Positions 53,646 to 62,943 of a DNA stretch of 64,000 nucleotides are shown here, piece by piece. The notes beneath the pieces are model-generated. The model had not been told where the DNA came from. It made no database searches and was given only the letters and a program-made list of their open reading frames with translations. Source of the DNA: an uncultured Lachnospiraceae bacterium (GTDB lineage: Bacteria; Bacillota; Clostridia; Lachnospirales; Lachnospiraceae); NCBI GenBank assembly GCA_910589265.1, contig CAJUTQ010000083.1:1-64000 (forward strand). Direction: 5' to 3'. Position numbers and translations under genes: made by a program. Position 1 is the first letter of the stretch. Each line of letters opens with the position of its first letter.

Positions 53646-54605
53646 TATCATAGGAAAGACCTTGTTGCAGTGAAGTGATAAAGTATACGGCTTTTCTATG
53701 ATAGAAAAATAGGATGAGCACTCGTGGGAAAGGTATATGTCTCTAAGGCGACCGCACTGGGCGCAGCGAAGCGTTCTAGTCCCTCATGAGTGAGGGGATG
53801 GGGGTGATAAAAGATATGGCAAAAAAGAGAATAGACATTAATTAGAGAATTTAAGGCTTATAGAATAAAAAAGAAATATCTTTAGGATACAAAGAAGCTA
53901 AATATAAAAAAACAAAAAGGAGTTTTCTAAAATATTGGATGCTCCTTTTTGCTTTAAAAAACATTACCTCATAGGCGCTCATCGGATATGGGAATTCTTT
54001 ATTGTTAAAAAGGTTTTCAAATGGAAAAATGAACAGTACAATTAGTTTATAATTACTAAATATTTCAAAATATTGTTGAAGAAAGAGGATTTTACGTGAT
54101 ATAATATTCACCTATGCTGGATTCTTTTTCTTTCCTTAGGAGGAGTTCGTATATGGGGAAAGGACATTTTCCAGAAAAAAGAGAGAAAGTATTTAGATTG
54201 TTCTTTGGGAATATGCTCATAGGGGGCATACATTTGTTGCACATGTAATGGAAGCCCAGGATGCAGTCTCAAATGCTTTTTGGACATGCAAGTAAAACGA
54301 CTACAGAACTCCTATATATGTCGCTGATACAGACTGTTTCCCAATTTGAATCAAACTTGGTTATTAGGAATCTTTTTAAAGCTATAAGGGTTCCTTTCTG
54401 AGCCAAAGGGATCGTAAAAAGATGATAGCAAGAGGCGACATTGACTGTCTAAGCCGTAAATGAAGTTGTTTCAACAGAGATAAAATTTCGTGATTCGTAT
54501 ATACTCAGTTCTCTATAAGAAAGATAATAAAGAAAAAAATAAGCTCAGGGAAACCATTTTTATTATGTTTTGTGCCTGAGTGAAGTGAAAGGAATGGATA
54601 TAAAA
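53646..54605. other. Gene-poor region upstream of ychF
   Basis: Nearly 1 kb without a supported gene. A GC-richer patch near 53740-53810 contains a small hairpin (CCCTCA with TGAGGG), and a terminator-like stem lies at 53914-53950 (AAAAAGGAG with CTCCTTTTT). Short frames have no recognisable family. Confidence 0.5.
53914..53952. terminator. Terminator-like hairpin
   Basis: 9-bp stem (53914-53922 with 53942-53950), A/T-rich on the outer ends, so it could work on either strand. No adjacent intact gene explains it. Confidence 0.45.
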
Positions 54606-55703
54606 ATGAAACTAGGAATCGTAGGACTGCCCAATGTAGGAAAAAGTACATTGTTCAATTCTTTGACAAAGGCAGGGGCAGAGTCTGCCAATTATCCTTT
54701 TTGTACCATTGATCCTAATGTGGGTATTGTAGCAGTTCCTGATGAAAGGCTGGATTTGCTGGGAGAGATGTATCATTCCAAAAAAATTACTCCAGCAGTC
54801 ATTGAATTTGTGGATATTGCCGGTTTAGTGAAGGGAGCCTCAAAAGGTGAAGGGTTGGGGAACCAGTTTTTATCGAATATTAGAGGGGTAGATGCCATTG
54901 TCCATGTAGTACGTTGTTTTGAAGATGAAAATATTGTCCATGTGGATGGAAGTGTTTCCCCTCTGCGGGATATTGAAACCATTCAATTGGAACTTATTTT
55001 TTCTGATATGGAAATGTTAGAGAGACGAATAGCAAAGACAAAGAAAGGGGCAAAAAATGACAAGGATCTGGCAAAAGAACTCCATTTGTTGGAAAGAATA
55101 AAGGAACATTTAGAAGAAGGAAAGCTGGCAAAGAGTTTTTTGCCTGGTGATGAGGAAGAGGAAGAATATTTGGCTTCTTATGAGCTCCTAACTTATAAAC
55201 CAGTTATTTTTGCAGCCAATGTAGGAGAAGACGATTTGTCTAAAGGAGCTATGAATAACAGTGATGTACAGAAAGTAAAAGAATATGCAGACAAAGAGGG
55301 AAGTGAAGTGTTTGTTCTTAGCGCCCAGCTGGAACAGGAAATTGCCCAGCTAGATGAAGAAGAAAAGCTTCTCTTTTTAGAAGAATTGGGATTAAAAGAA
55401 TCAGGATTGGAAAAACTCATAAAGGCTAGTTATCGTCTTCTTGGCCTTATTAGTTATCTGACAGCAGGAGAAGATGAGACGAGAGCCTGGACTATCCAAG
55501 CAGGGACAAAGGCTCCTAAAGCGGCTGGAAAAATTCACTCGGATTTTGAGAGGGGGTTTATTCGGGCGGAAGTAGTGAACTATAAAGACTTGCTTACCCA
55601 AGGGTCCCTAAGTGCAGCAAAAGATAAGGGACTTGTAAGACTGGAAGGAAAAGAATATATTGTCCAAGATGGAGATGTTATTTTATTCCGGTTTAATGTG
55701 TAG
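54606..55703 (+). CDS. ychF: Redox-regulated ATPase YchF/OLA1 family
   Basis: 365 aa, exact family length. G1 GLPNVGKST, the IAGLVKGASKGEGLGNQFL switch, and NVGE at the G4 position (NxxE rather than NKxD, giving ATP preference) are visible, followed by a C-terminal TGS domain (TWTIQAG-like RAWTIQAGTKAPKAAG). Binds ribosomes and is linked to oxidative stress. The start MKLGIVGLPN at 54606 fits the family; an ATG at 54594 lies too close to the AAAGGA site. Confidence 0.95.
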   Translation: MKLGIVGLPNVGKSTLFNSLTKAGAESANYPFCTIDPNVGIVAVPDERLDLLGEMYHSKKITPAVIEFVDIAGLVKGASKGEGLGNQFLSNIRGVDAIVHVVRCFEDENIVHVDGSVSPLRDIETIQLELIFSDMEMLERRIAKTKKGAKNDKDLAKELHLLERIKEHLEEGKLAKSFLPGDEEEEEYLASYELLTYKPVIFAANVGEDDLSKGAMNNSDVQKVKEYADKEGSEVFVLSAQLEQEIAQLDEEEKLLFLEELGLKESGLEKLIKASYRLLGLISYLTAGEDETRAWTIQAGTKAPKAAGKIHSDFERGFIRAEVVNYKDLLTQGSLSAAKDKGLVRLEGKEYIVQDGDVILFRFNV

Positions 55704-55716
55704 GAGTGTAAAAAAT

Positions 55717-56577
55717 ATGGATGTAAAAGATATTGCATTTCCTCATTTAGAAATTTACTTGAAGAATGTCCCAAAATCTTTTGAAGTTTTTGGGATTTCC
55801 ATAGCTGTTTATGGAATGGTGATTGCTTTTGGAATGATGGCAGGGGTTCTACTAGCAGCCTATGACGCTAAGAAAACAGGGCAGGATCCAGATATTTACT
55901 GGGATTTTGCTCTCTATGCTATTTTCTTTTCGATTATAGGGGCAAGAATTTACTATGTTGTATTTTCTTGGGACTATTATAAAGATCATTTGCTAGATGT
56001 TTTTAAGTTAAGACAGGGGGGACTGGCTATATACGGAGGTGTCATTGCCGCTTTTCTGACACTTTTTATATATGGAAAGAGAAAGAAAGTGTCCTTTTTC
56101 CAGATGGGGGATACAGGTACAAAAGGACTGGTTCTTGGCCAAATCATTGGAAGATGGGGGAATTTCTTTAATAGAGAAGCCTTTGGAGGATATACAGACA
56201 ACCTATTTGCCATGAGGCTCCCAGTGGAAGCTGTCCGCTCAAGTGATGTCACCTTGGAGATAATGTCTCATGTAGAGGAAGGAATTTCTTATATTCAAGT
56301 ACATCCTACCTTTCTCTATGAAAGTTTATGGAATACAGCCCTTCTCTTTCTTATGCTTTGGCTGGAGCCTAGAAAGAAATTTCAGGGAGAAGTTACATGC
56401 ATGTACTTATGTGGGTATGGAGTTGGAAGGTTCTTTATTGAAGGTCTTCGAACAGATCAATTGCTTATTCCAGGAATAGGGCTGCCGGTTTCTCAACTAT
56501 TGGCCTTTTTCATGTCCATTGTTTTTGGTTTATGCATCCTTGTTTTTGAATGGAAATTTAGAAAAAAGAAGAATTGA
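55717..56577 (+). CDS. lgt: Prolipoprotein diacylglyceryl transferase
   Basis: 286 aa with seven membrane segments. Transfers diacylglycerol to the lipobox Cys of exported prolipoproteins. Signatures: YGGVIAAF, GRWGNFFNREAFGG (family motif, ~145) and HPTFLYESLWN (His/Tyr). TAGGAG precedes the ATG at 55717. The window itself has at least two predicted lipoprotein substrates (8004 and 46012). Confidence 0.96.
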   Translation: MDVKDIAFPHLEIYLKNVPKSFEVFGISIAVYGMVIAFGMMAGVLLAAYDAKKTGQDPDIYWDFALYAIFFSIIGARIYYVVFSWDYYKDHLLDVFKLRQGGLAIYGGVIAAFLTLFIYGKRKKVSFFQMGDTGTKGLVLGQIIGRWGNFFNREAFGGYTDNLFAMRLPVEAVRSSDVTLEIMSHVEEGISYIQVHPTFLYESLWNTALLFLMLWLEPRKKFQGEVTCMYLCGYGVGRFFIEGLRTDQLLIPGIGLPVSQLLAFFMSIVFGLCILVFEWKFRKKKN

Positions 56578-56697
56578 TGTGGGTTTTCCCTCCACTTTGG
56601 AAGCTGTAAATAATGCCCAATTTAGAAGAGCACGAAATCTTGTGTAAAGAAAGGATTTTTAAGAAAAAAAGCACAAAATATAGAGCTTTAAGAAGAA

Positions 56698-56724
56698 AAT
56701 GTCTTGTTGAAAGGCATTTTTTTT
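56698..56724 (+). terminator. Intrinsic terminator upstream of the mraZ promoter
   Basis: 7-bp stem (AATGTCT with AGGCATT, one wobble) followed by eight Ts. Confidence 0.75.
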
Positions 56725-56747
56725 ATCTGGCTTTTTTGGAAAAGGTC

Positions 56748-56776
56748 TTGATATTTTTTGGGTTCTAGTATAGAAT
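56748..56776 (+). promoter_or_regulatory. Sigma-A promoter of the division/cell-wall cluster
   Basis: TTGATA (56748-56753), 17-nt spacer and TAGAAT (56771-56776), immediately upstream of the MraZ repeats. Confidence 0.7.
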
Positions 56777-56822
56777 GTGGTTATGAGTGGTAGAAAGTGG
56801 TGTTAAGTGGAGGAAAGTGGAG
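56777..56822 (+). promoter_or_regulatory. MraZ operator with five GTGG repeats
   Basis: GTGG begins at 56777, 56787, 56797, 56807 and 56817, exactly 10 bp apart, with partial conservation of the following bases. MraZ binds such tandem repeats and controls its own operon. Most operators have three or four repeats. Confidence 0.88.
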
Positions 56823-56873
56823 TAGGGAACCACGCATTTGACAGAAGGACCATTTTCTTAAGAGGTGTTTAGT

Positions 56874-57305
56874 ATGTTCATGGGCGAATATAATCATTCC
56901 ATAGATACAAAGGGCAGACTGATCATCCCATCAAAATTCAGGGAAGCATTAGGTGATGAATTCGTTGTGACGAAGGGATTAGATGGATGTTTGTTTGTCT
57001 ACGATTTAAAGGAATGGAACGCCTTTGAGGAAAAATTAAAAGCACTGCCACTTACAAATAAAAATGCAAGACAATTTGTTCGTTTCTTCTTATCTGGTGC
57101 TGCCAGTGTGGAAGTGGATAAGCAGGGAAGGGTTCTGCTTCCAGCTTCCTTGAGGGAATTTGCCAAGCTGGAAAAAGACGTCGTTCTTATTGGTGTGGCA
57201 AGTAGAATTGAAATATGGAGCAAAGATATGTGGAATGATGCTAGTGTCTGTGATAATATGGACGACATAGCAGAACAAATGGCAGACTTAGGTCTTGGCA
57301 TATAG
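56874..57305 (+). CDS. mraZ: Transcriptional regulator MraZ
   Basis: 143 aa. Two SpoVT/AbrB-like DNA-binding units: GEYNHSIDTKGRLIIPSKFR (~4-23) and VEVDKQGRVLLPASLREFA (~80-98). Forms a ring that binds the repeats upstream. Start at 56874 has AGAGG 8 nt upstream; a GTG at 56865 overlaps that site. First gene of the division cluster. Confidence 0.96.
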   Translation: MFMGEYNHSIDTKGRLIIPSKFREALGDEFVVTKGLDGCLFVYDLKEWNAFEEKLKALPLTNKNARQFVRFFLSGAASVEVDKQGRVLLPASLREFAKLEKDVVLIGVASRIEIWSKDMWNDASVCDNMDDIAEQMADLGLGI

Positions 57306-57323
57306 GAAAGGAAGAATGCTTCT

Positions 57324-58262
57324 ATGCGCTTTGAGCATAAGTCTGTATTATTGCAGGAAACTGTGAGCGGCCTTCATGTGAAACCAGAAGGGACCTATGT
57401 AGATGGGACGTTAGGGGGCGGGGGGCATGCCTATGAAGTTTCTAAAAAATTATCCGATTTGGGGAGAATAATCGGGATAGATCAAGACGATGCGGCGATT
57501 TTAGCCGCAAAGAATCGTCTAAAAAATTTTGGCAGTAAGGTCACTTTTATTCAAAGTAATTACTGCCATATGAGAGAAGAACTTTTAAAGTTCCATATTA
57601 CAGGTGTAGACGGAATACTTTTAGATTTAGGTGTTTCTTCCTATCAACTTGATGAAACAGAAAGGGGCTTCACTTATAGAGAAGACGCTTTACTGGATAT
57701 GCGGATGGATAGAAGAAACTCTTACACAGCAAAAAACATAGTGAATGAGTATAGCGAACAAGAGCTTTATAGAATAATACATAATTATGGGGAAGAAAAG
57801 TTTGCTAAAAATATTGCAAAGCATATTGTATTATTCCGTAAAACAAAGGAGATTACCACAACAGGTCAACTAGTGGAAATTATCAAAGGCGCTATTCCTA
57901 TGAAAGTACAAAAGACAATGGGCCATCCGGCAAAGAGAACATTCCAGGCTATCCGTATTGAGTTGAATCAAGAACTGGAAGTTTTGAAAAATTCTTTGGA
58001 GGATATGATAACACTTTTAAATCCAGGGGGGAGAATATGTGTTATAACATTCCATTCCTTAGAAGACCGGATTGTAAAAAGCATATTTCGAAGGAGTGAA
58101 CATCCATGTATTTGCCCGCCAGACTTTCCAGCCTGTGTATGCGGAAAGAAATCATTGGGACAAGTTGTGACAAGAAAGCCTATTGTTCCAAGCAAGGAAG
58201 AGATCCAAGAAAACAAAAGGGCAAAAAGCGCTAAACTTCGAATTTTTGAGAGGAGCATGTAA
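57324..58262 (+). CDS. rsmH: 16S rRNA m4C1402 methyltransferase
   Basis: 312 aa. SAM motif GTLGGGGHA (~28-36), GIDQDDAAI, LLDLGVSSYQLD and FRALRIEVN-equivalent FQAIRIELNQEL are diagnostic of RsmH (MraW). Methylates N4 of C1402 in the decoding centre. 18 nt after mraZ. Confidence 0.97.
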   Translation: MRFEHKSVLLQETVSGLHVKPEGTYVDGTLGGGGHAYEVSKKLSDLGRIIGIDQDDAAILAAKNRLKNFGSKVTFIQSNYCHMREELLKFHITGVDGILLDLGVSSYQLDETERGFTYREDALLDMRMDRRNSYTAKNIVNEYSEQELYRIIHNYGEEKFAKNIAKHIVLFRKTKEITTTGQLVEIIKGAIPMKVQKTMGHPAKRTFQAIRIELNQELEVLKNSLEDMITLLNPGGRICVITFHSLEDRIVKSIFRRSEHPCICPPDFPACVCGKKSLGQVVTRKPIVPSKEEIQENKRAKSAKLRIFERSM

Positions 58263-58301
58263 TTGTTAGAAGGTTAGAATGAGAAAGAAGTGGGAAGTAA
58301 A

Positions 58302-58787
58302 ATGCTGAGAAGACATCCAGTAAGTCAAAGGGGAAAAAATGTAACAAGAAAACAGTTTGCATATGTGGAAGGAAATACAGTAAGAAGACTTGAGACAGCT
58401 CCAAGAAGATTAGAAGAAGAGACAAAAAAGCAAATAAGCCATCGAACGAGAAAAAATCGGGAGAAGGCAGCCCATATGAATCCAGGATATGTGTTGTTTT
58501 TAAGTATGGCTATTTTAGTTACTGGTATTGTTTGTATCCAATATTTACAAATTCAGTCTGATATTACAAACCGTTTAGAGAATATCGCTTCTTTAGAATC
58601 TCAGTTTAATGCCTTAAAGACAGGGAACGATGAAGAATACAATCGTATATTAGGGACGGTAGATTTGGAAGAGGTAAAGAGGGTTGCAATGGAAGAACTA
58701 GGTATGACATATGCAAAAGATGGACAAGTCATTGTATTTCAAAGTGAGGAAAGTGATTTTGTAAGACAATATATAGATATTGAGTAG
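58302..58787 (+). CDS. ftsL: FtsL-like cell division protein
   Basis: 161 aa. A basic cytosolic N-terminus (~60 aa), one membrane helix (~67-86) and an extracellular coiled-coil (~90-120), the plan of FtsL/DivIC in this genomic position. Sequence similarity among FtsL proteins is low, so the call rests mainly on topology and order (rsmH-ftsL-pbp). The start may be ATG 58302 or GTG 58290. Confidence 0.75.
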   Translation: MLRRHPVSQRGKNVTRKQFAYVEGNTVRRLETAPRRLEEETKKQISHRTRKNREKAAHMNPGYVLFLSMAILVTGIVCIQYLQIQSDITNRLENIASLESQFNALKTGNDEEYNRILGTVDLEEVKRVAMEELGMTYAKDGQVIVFQSEESDFVRQYIDIE

Positions 58788-58846
58788 AGAAGAAATGCAA
58801 TAGCTGTAAGGGAAAAGTCCAAAACAGCTCAGGAGTGAAGAAAGAC

Positions 58847-61024
58847 ATGGCTCGAAGAAGTGAAGAACCAAAACGATTTACATTAAGAATGCAAAAGAAG
58901 CTGGCAGTATTATTTCTATTTATACTGTTGGCTTTTATCACATTAAGTGTAAGATTATATGCAATTACAAGAGATGATGGGGCAAAATATAAAAGGCAGG
59001 TATTATCTCAAAGAGGTTATGACAGTAAAACGATTCCTTTTCGCAGGGGAGATATACTAGATAGAAAAGAATTGAAGCTGGCAACAAGCGACAAGGTGTA
59101 TAATGTCATATTAGATGCCAAAATCATCATGGAAAAAGAGGAAAAAAAACCAGGAACCTGTCTGGAACCTACCATTAGCGCTCTGTCAGATTGCTTTGGC
59201 ATTGATGGAAAGGAAGTAAGGGAGTACATTGCAGGTAATCCGTCCTCTAGCTATAAAATATTAAAAAAAGTAGTATCCTTTGAGGATAAGACACGTTTCT
59301 TGGAAATGCAAAAAGGAGATGGAACAACAGCAACGGGGATAAGCGGGGTTTGGTTTGAGGATTCTTATATTCGTACTTATCCTTATGGTTCTTTAGCAGC
59401 AGATGTCATTGGATTTGCAAGACAGGACAATGTAGGAATGAATGGATTAGAGGAGTACTATAATAATACCTTGAATGGATCTAATGGAAGAGAATATGGA
59501 TTTTTAAACAATGATTCTAATTATGAAAGAACATTAAAACCTGCCATTGATGGAAAAACATTAGTGATGTCGATAGATATGAACCTCCAAACAATTGTTG
59601 AGAAACATATAGGGGCTTTTAATAAAAAACATGCTGGAGAATTTCGAGAAGGAGAAGACGGAAGTGTAAACACTGGAGTTGTTTTAATGGATCCAGATAA
59701 TGGAGAAGTTCTAGCCATGGCAAGTGCACCTGGATTTGACTTAAACGATCCATGGAATGTAGAAAAGGTTATGACAGAGGGAGAGGCTGCTACTGCCTCT
59801 GAGGAAGATAAGCAAAATGCCTTGTACGATCTTTGGAAAAACTTTTGTGTTTCTTATGCCTTTGAGCCAGGATCCACAATGAAGCCTTTTACCATTGCAG
59901 CAGGATTAGAGTCTGGAAAGCTTTTAGGAAATGAGGCATATGACTGCCAAGGGCTTTTAGAAATAGGGGGATGGAAAATCCGATGTAATAATAAAATGGG
60001 ACATAAATTACAGACTTTATCCGATGCAGTGGCAAATTCCTGCAATGTTGCTTTAATGAGAGTTGGAGAAAAGATTGGAAAATCCACCTTCATGGACTAT
60101 ATGTTTGAATTTGGATTTGGTTTAAAGACAGGCATTGACTTAACAGGGGAACCTAATACAAGCACTTTAATATTTAAGGAAGAAACAATGACTCCCACAG
60201 ATCTTGCCATAGGTTCCTTTGGACAGGGATTTAATGTTACAATGATAGAAATGATAACAAGTTTTTGTTCCCTTATAAATGGAGGATATTTCTACGAACC
60301 TCATGTAGTGACAAAAGTAATAAACAGCGACAAAGTTACATTGCAAGATATAGAACCAAGAGTGCTAAAACAAACTGTTTCTGCAGAAACATCTAGAAAG
60401 ATTGTAGAATATCTAGATAATGCAGTAGCAAATGGAACAGGAAAAAATGCAAGGCCTGCAGGGTATACAATGGGAGGAAAAACAGGGACAGCAGAACGAT
60501 ATCCTAGAGATAAGACAAATTACGTCGTATCCTTTATAGGCTATGCCCCTGCATCCACCCCAGAGATTGCTATTTATGTTGTTGTAGACAGGCCTAACGT
60601 AAGTAAACAGGACAGTGCTTCCTATGCTGTGGAGATTACGAAAAATATACTTACAGAAGCGCTTCCTTATTTAAATATTCCTGTGACGGAGACAATATCC
60701 CAGGAGGAAATGGAGGAACTTTCCGCATTTGAGTCCACTTTTTCCACAAGTGTTATGGGGATATTGGAAGATAAAGTAGAAGAAGAGGAAGAAGAGGGTC
60801 AGGAATCTCAAGAGGAGGCTGAGGAAGAAGAGGAAGAAGAAGAGGAGACGGATAACATCCAATATGATCCAGAAACAGGCTATGCCCTTGACCCAGAGAC
60901 AGGAGAGTTTTTAGATCCAGAAACAGGGGAAAGTATTGAGAATACTTCGGACTTAGGAGGAGCCGGAAGTCCAGTACCTCAACAGGAGGAGAATCCAGAA
61001 GAGGGAACGGGAGTTCCTTGGTAA
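58847..61024 (+). CDS. Class B penicillin-binding protein, FtsI/PBP2-like, with acidic repeat tail
   Basis: 725 aa. One N-terminal membrane helix (~20-40), a dimerisation domain, and a transpeptidase domain: STMK (in EPGSTMKPFT), SCN (ANSCNVAL) and KTGT (GGKTGTAERY). The final ~85 residues are unusual: about twenty-five mostly Glu residues, then three DPETG-type repeats (DPETGYAL, DPETGEFL, DPETGES) and a Pro/Glu tail. No PASTA domains. Start at 58847 has AGGAG 11 nt upstream. Septal peptidoglycan crosslinking is the expected role. Confidence 0.9.
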   Translation: MARRSEEPKRFTLRMQKKLAVLFLFILLAFITLSVRLYAITRDDGAKYKRQVLSQRGYDSKTIPFRRGDILDRKELKLATSDKVYNVILDAKIIMEKEEKKPGTCLEPTISALSDCFGIDGKEVREYIAGNPSSSYKILKKVVSFEDKTRFLEMQKGDGTTATGISGVWFEDSYIRTYPYGSLAADVIGFARQDNVGMNGLEEYYNNTLNGSNGREYGFLNNDSNYERTLKPAIDGKTLVMSIDMNLQTIVEKHIGAFNKKHAGEFREGEDGSVNTGVVLMDPDNGEVLAMASAPGFDLNDPWNVEKVMTEGEAATASEEDKQNALYDLWKNFCVSYAFEPGSTMKPFTIAAGLESGKLLGNEAYDCQGLLEIGGWKIRCNNKMGHKLQTLSDAVANSCNVALMRVGEKIGKSTFMDYMFEFGFGLKTGIDLTGEPNTSTLIFKEETMTPTDLAIGSFGQGFNVTMIEMITSFCSLINGGYFYEPHVVTKVINSDKVTLQDIEPRVLKQTVSAETSRKIVEYLDNAVANGTGKNARPAGYTMGGKTGTAERYPRDKTNYVVSFIGYAPASTPEIAIYVVVDRPNVSKQDSASYAVEITKNILTEALPYLNIPVTETISQEEMEELSAFESTFSTSVMGILEDKVEEEEEEGQESQEEAEEEEEEEEETDNIQYDPETGYALDPETGEFLDPETGESIENTSDLGGAGSPVPQQEENPEEGTGVPW

Positions 61025-61105
61025 AATGTAAGGAGAAGGATGAGACAACGCATAACCTCATAAAAGGTGTAATAAATTATAGTAAGCACTTTTATGAGGT
61101 TTCCT

Positions 61106-62848
61106 ATGTTAAAAAATAAAACCTATAACCGAAAGAAAATATGGATTATTTTTGTCTGTTGTTTGGCAGCCATCTTAGGTCTAAGCGCAAGGCTTGTCCA
61201 CCTTATGATTTTTAAATCAGAATATTATATGGAAAAGGCAGAGTCTCTTCACGAAAGGGAGAGGGATATTAAAGCGGCCAGAGGAAAGATTGTAGATTCT
61301 AAAGGAGTGGTTTTGGCAGATAATAAAACAGTGTGTACCATTTCTGTTATACATAGCCAGATTAAAGAGGCAGAAAAAGTGATTGAAGTATTGGCAAAAG
61401 AGTTGGAATTAGATGAGGAAACAGTTCGAAAAAGGGTGGAGAAGTTTTCTGCCATTGAAAGAATTAAAACAAATGTAGAAAAAAGTGTAGGGGATAAGAT
61501 CAGAAGCTACAATTTAGCTGGGGTAAAGGTAGATGAGGATTATAAGAGGTATTACCCCTTTGGTTCTCTGGCGTCCAAAGTAATTGGCTTTACAGGAGGA
61601 GACAATCAAGGAATTATTGGATTAGAAGTTATGTATGAGGAATATTTAAAAGGAAAAAATGGAACAATTCTTACTATGACTGATGCCAGAGGGGTAGAGC
61701 TCTCGGAGCAGGGAGAAAGCAGGGTAGAGCCAATAAATGGAAATACATTACGCCTAAGTTTGGACAGCAATATCCAAAAATATGGGGAACAACTGGCAAA
61801 AAAGGCTATGGAGGCAAAAGGGGCAGATGGAGTAGGTATACTTGTCATGAATCCTCAAAATGGAGAAATTATGGCTATGGTGAATGTTCCTGAATTTGAT
61901 TTAAACGATCCTTTTACTTTACCTGTTGGAATGGATAGTTCTTTGCTCACAAATGAGGAAAGGCAGGATGCCTTAAATAAAATGTGGAGAAACGGCTGCA
62001 TTAATGATACTTATGAACCTGGGTCTACCTTCAAAATTATTACGGCAGCGGCTGGATTGGAATCCAAGTCTGTATCTGTAAACGACCGCTTTCACTGTCC
62101 AGGATTTGTCATTGTAGATGATAGAAAAATACGATGTCATAAAGTAGGAGGACATGGGGCTGAAGATTTTATTGATGGAATAAAAAATTCGTGCAATCCA
62201 GTTTTCGTAGATGTAGGACTGCGTATAGGACCTGAGAAATTTTACAATTATTTTAAACAGCTAGGACTATTGACAAAAACAAATATTGATCTTCCAGGAG
62301 AAGCTGGAACAATTATGCACAAGGAAGAGAACATTGGACCAGTGGAGCTGGCTACCATTTCTTTTGGCCAGTCCTTTCAGATTACTCCCATTCAGCTGGC
62401 AACGACAGTTAGTTCTATTATTAATGGAGGGACGAGAGTCACCCCTCATTTTGGCGTTGCAGTAGAAGATGAAAATGGAAAAATAATAAAAAAATTCCAG
62501 TTTGAGGAAAAGAAGCATATCGTTTCTAAAGAAACGTCAGAAACGATGAAGGAGCTTCTTGAGAAAGTCGTGTCAGAAGGAAGTGGAAAAAATGCTTATA
62601 TCGAAGGATATCGAATTGGGGGGAAGACGGCCACAAGTCAAACTCTGCCAAGGGGGAGTGGGAGATATATTTCTTCATTCTTGGGATTTGCTCCTGCTGA
62701 CAATCCCCAAATTTTGACTCTTCTTATTATTCATAATCCCCAAGGAGTATACTATGGGGGAACGATAGCAGCGCCCCTTGTAAAAGAACTCTACGAAAAT
62801 ATTCTCCCTTATTTAGAAGTTGAAAAAGAAGAGATTTCGGAAAAGTAG
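61106..62848 (+). CDS. Second class B penicillin-binding protein (FtsI/SpoVD-like)
   Basis: 580 aa. N-terminal membrane helix (~13-32), dimerisation domain and transpeptidase motifs STFK (EPGSTFKIIT), SCN (KNSCNPVF) and KTA instead of KTG (GGKTATSQT). No PASTA repeats. Two class B PBPs in a row in this cluster usually means one vegetative FtsI and one sporulation SpoVD; which is which cannot be told. The start at 61106 has GAGG 6 nt upstream; an ATG at 61094 has none. Confidence 0.88.
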   Translation: MLKNKTYNRKKIWIIFVCCLAAILGLSARLVHLMIFKSEYYMEKAESLHERERDIKAARGKIVDSKGVVLADNKTVCTISVIHSQIKEAEKVIEVLAKELELDEETVRKRVEKFSAIERIKTNVEKSVGDKIRSYNLAGVKVDEDYKRYYPFGSLASKVIGFTGGDNQGIIGLEVMYEEYLKGKNGTILTMTDARGVELSEQGESRVEPINGNTLRLSLDSNIQKYGEQLAKKAMEAKGADGVGILVMNPQNGEIMAMVNVPEFDLNDPFTLPVGMDSSLLTNEERQDALNKMWRNGCINDTYEPGSTFKIITAAAGLESKSVSVNDRFHCPGFVIVDDRKIRCHKVGGHGAEDFIDGIKNSCNPVFVDVGLRIGPEKFYNYFKQLGLLTKTNIDLPGEAGTIMHKEENIGPVELATISFGQSFQITPIQLATTVSSIINGGTRVTPHFGVAVEDENGKIIKKFQFEEKKHIVSKETSETMKELLEKVVSEGSGKNAYIEGYRIGGKTATSQTLPRGSGRYISSFLGFAPADNPQILTLLIIHNPQGVYYGGTIAAPLVKELYENILPYLEVEKEEISEK

Positions 62849-62943
62849 TTGATTCATAGAGATAGAACAATTATACTAATGCATAGTATGAAATACACAG
62901 GGGAATTGGAGAATGGCAGACGAAAGAACATAGAGGTGTGGAA

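Noticed and set aside
53164..53721. 185-codon minus-strand frame
   Set aside because: Mostly antisense to the esterase and runs through its terminator.
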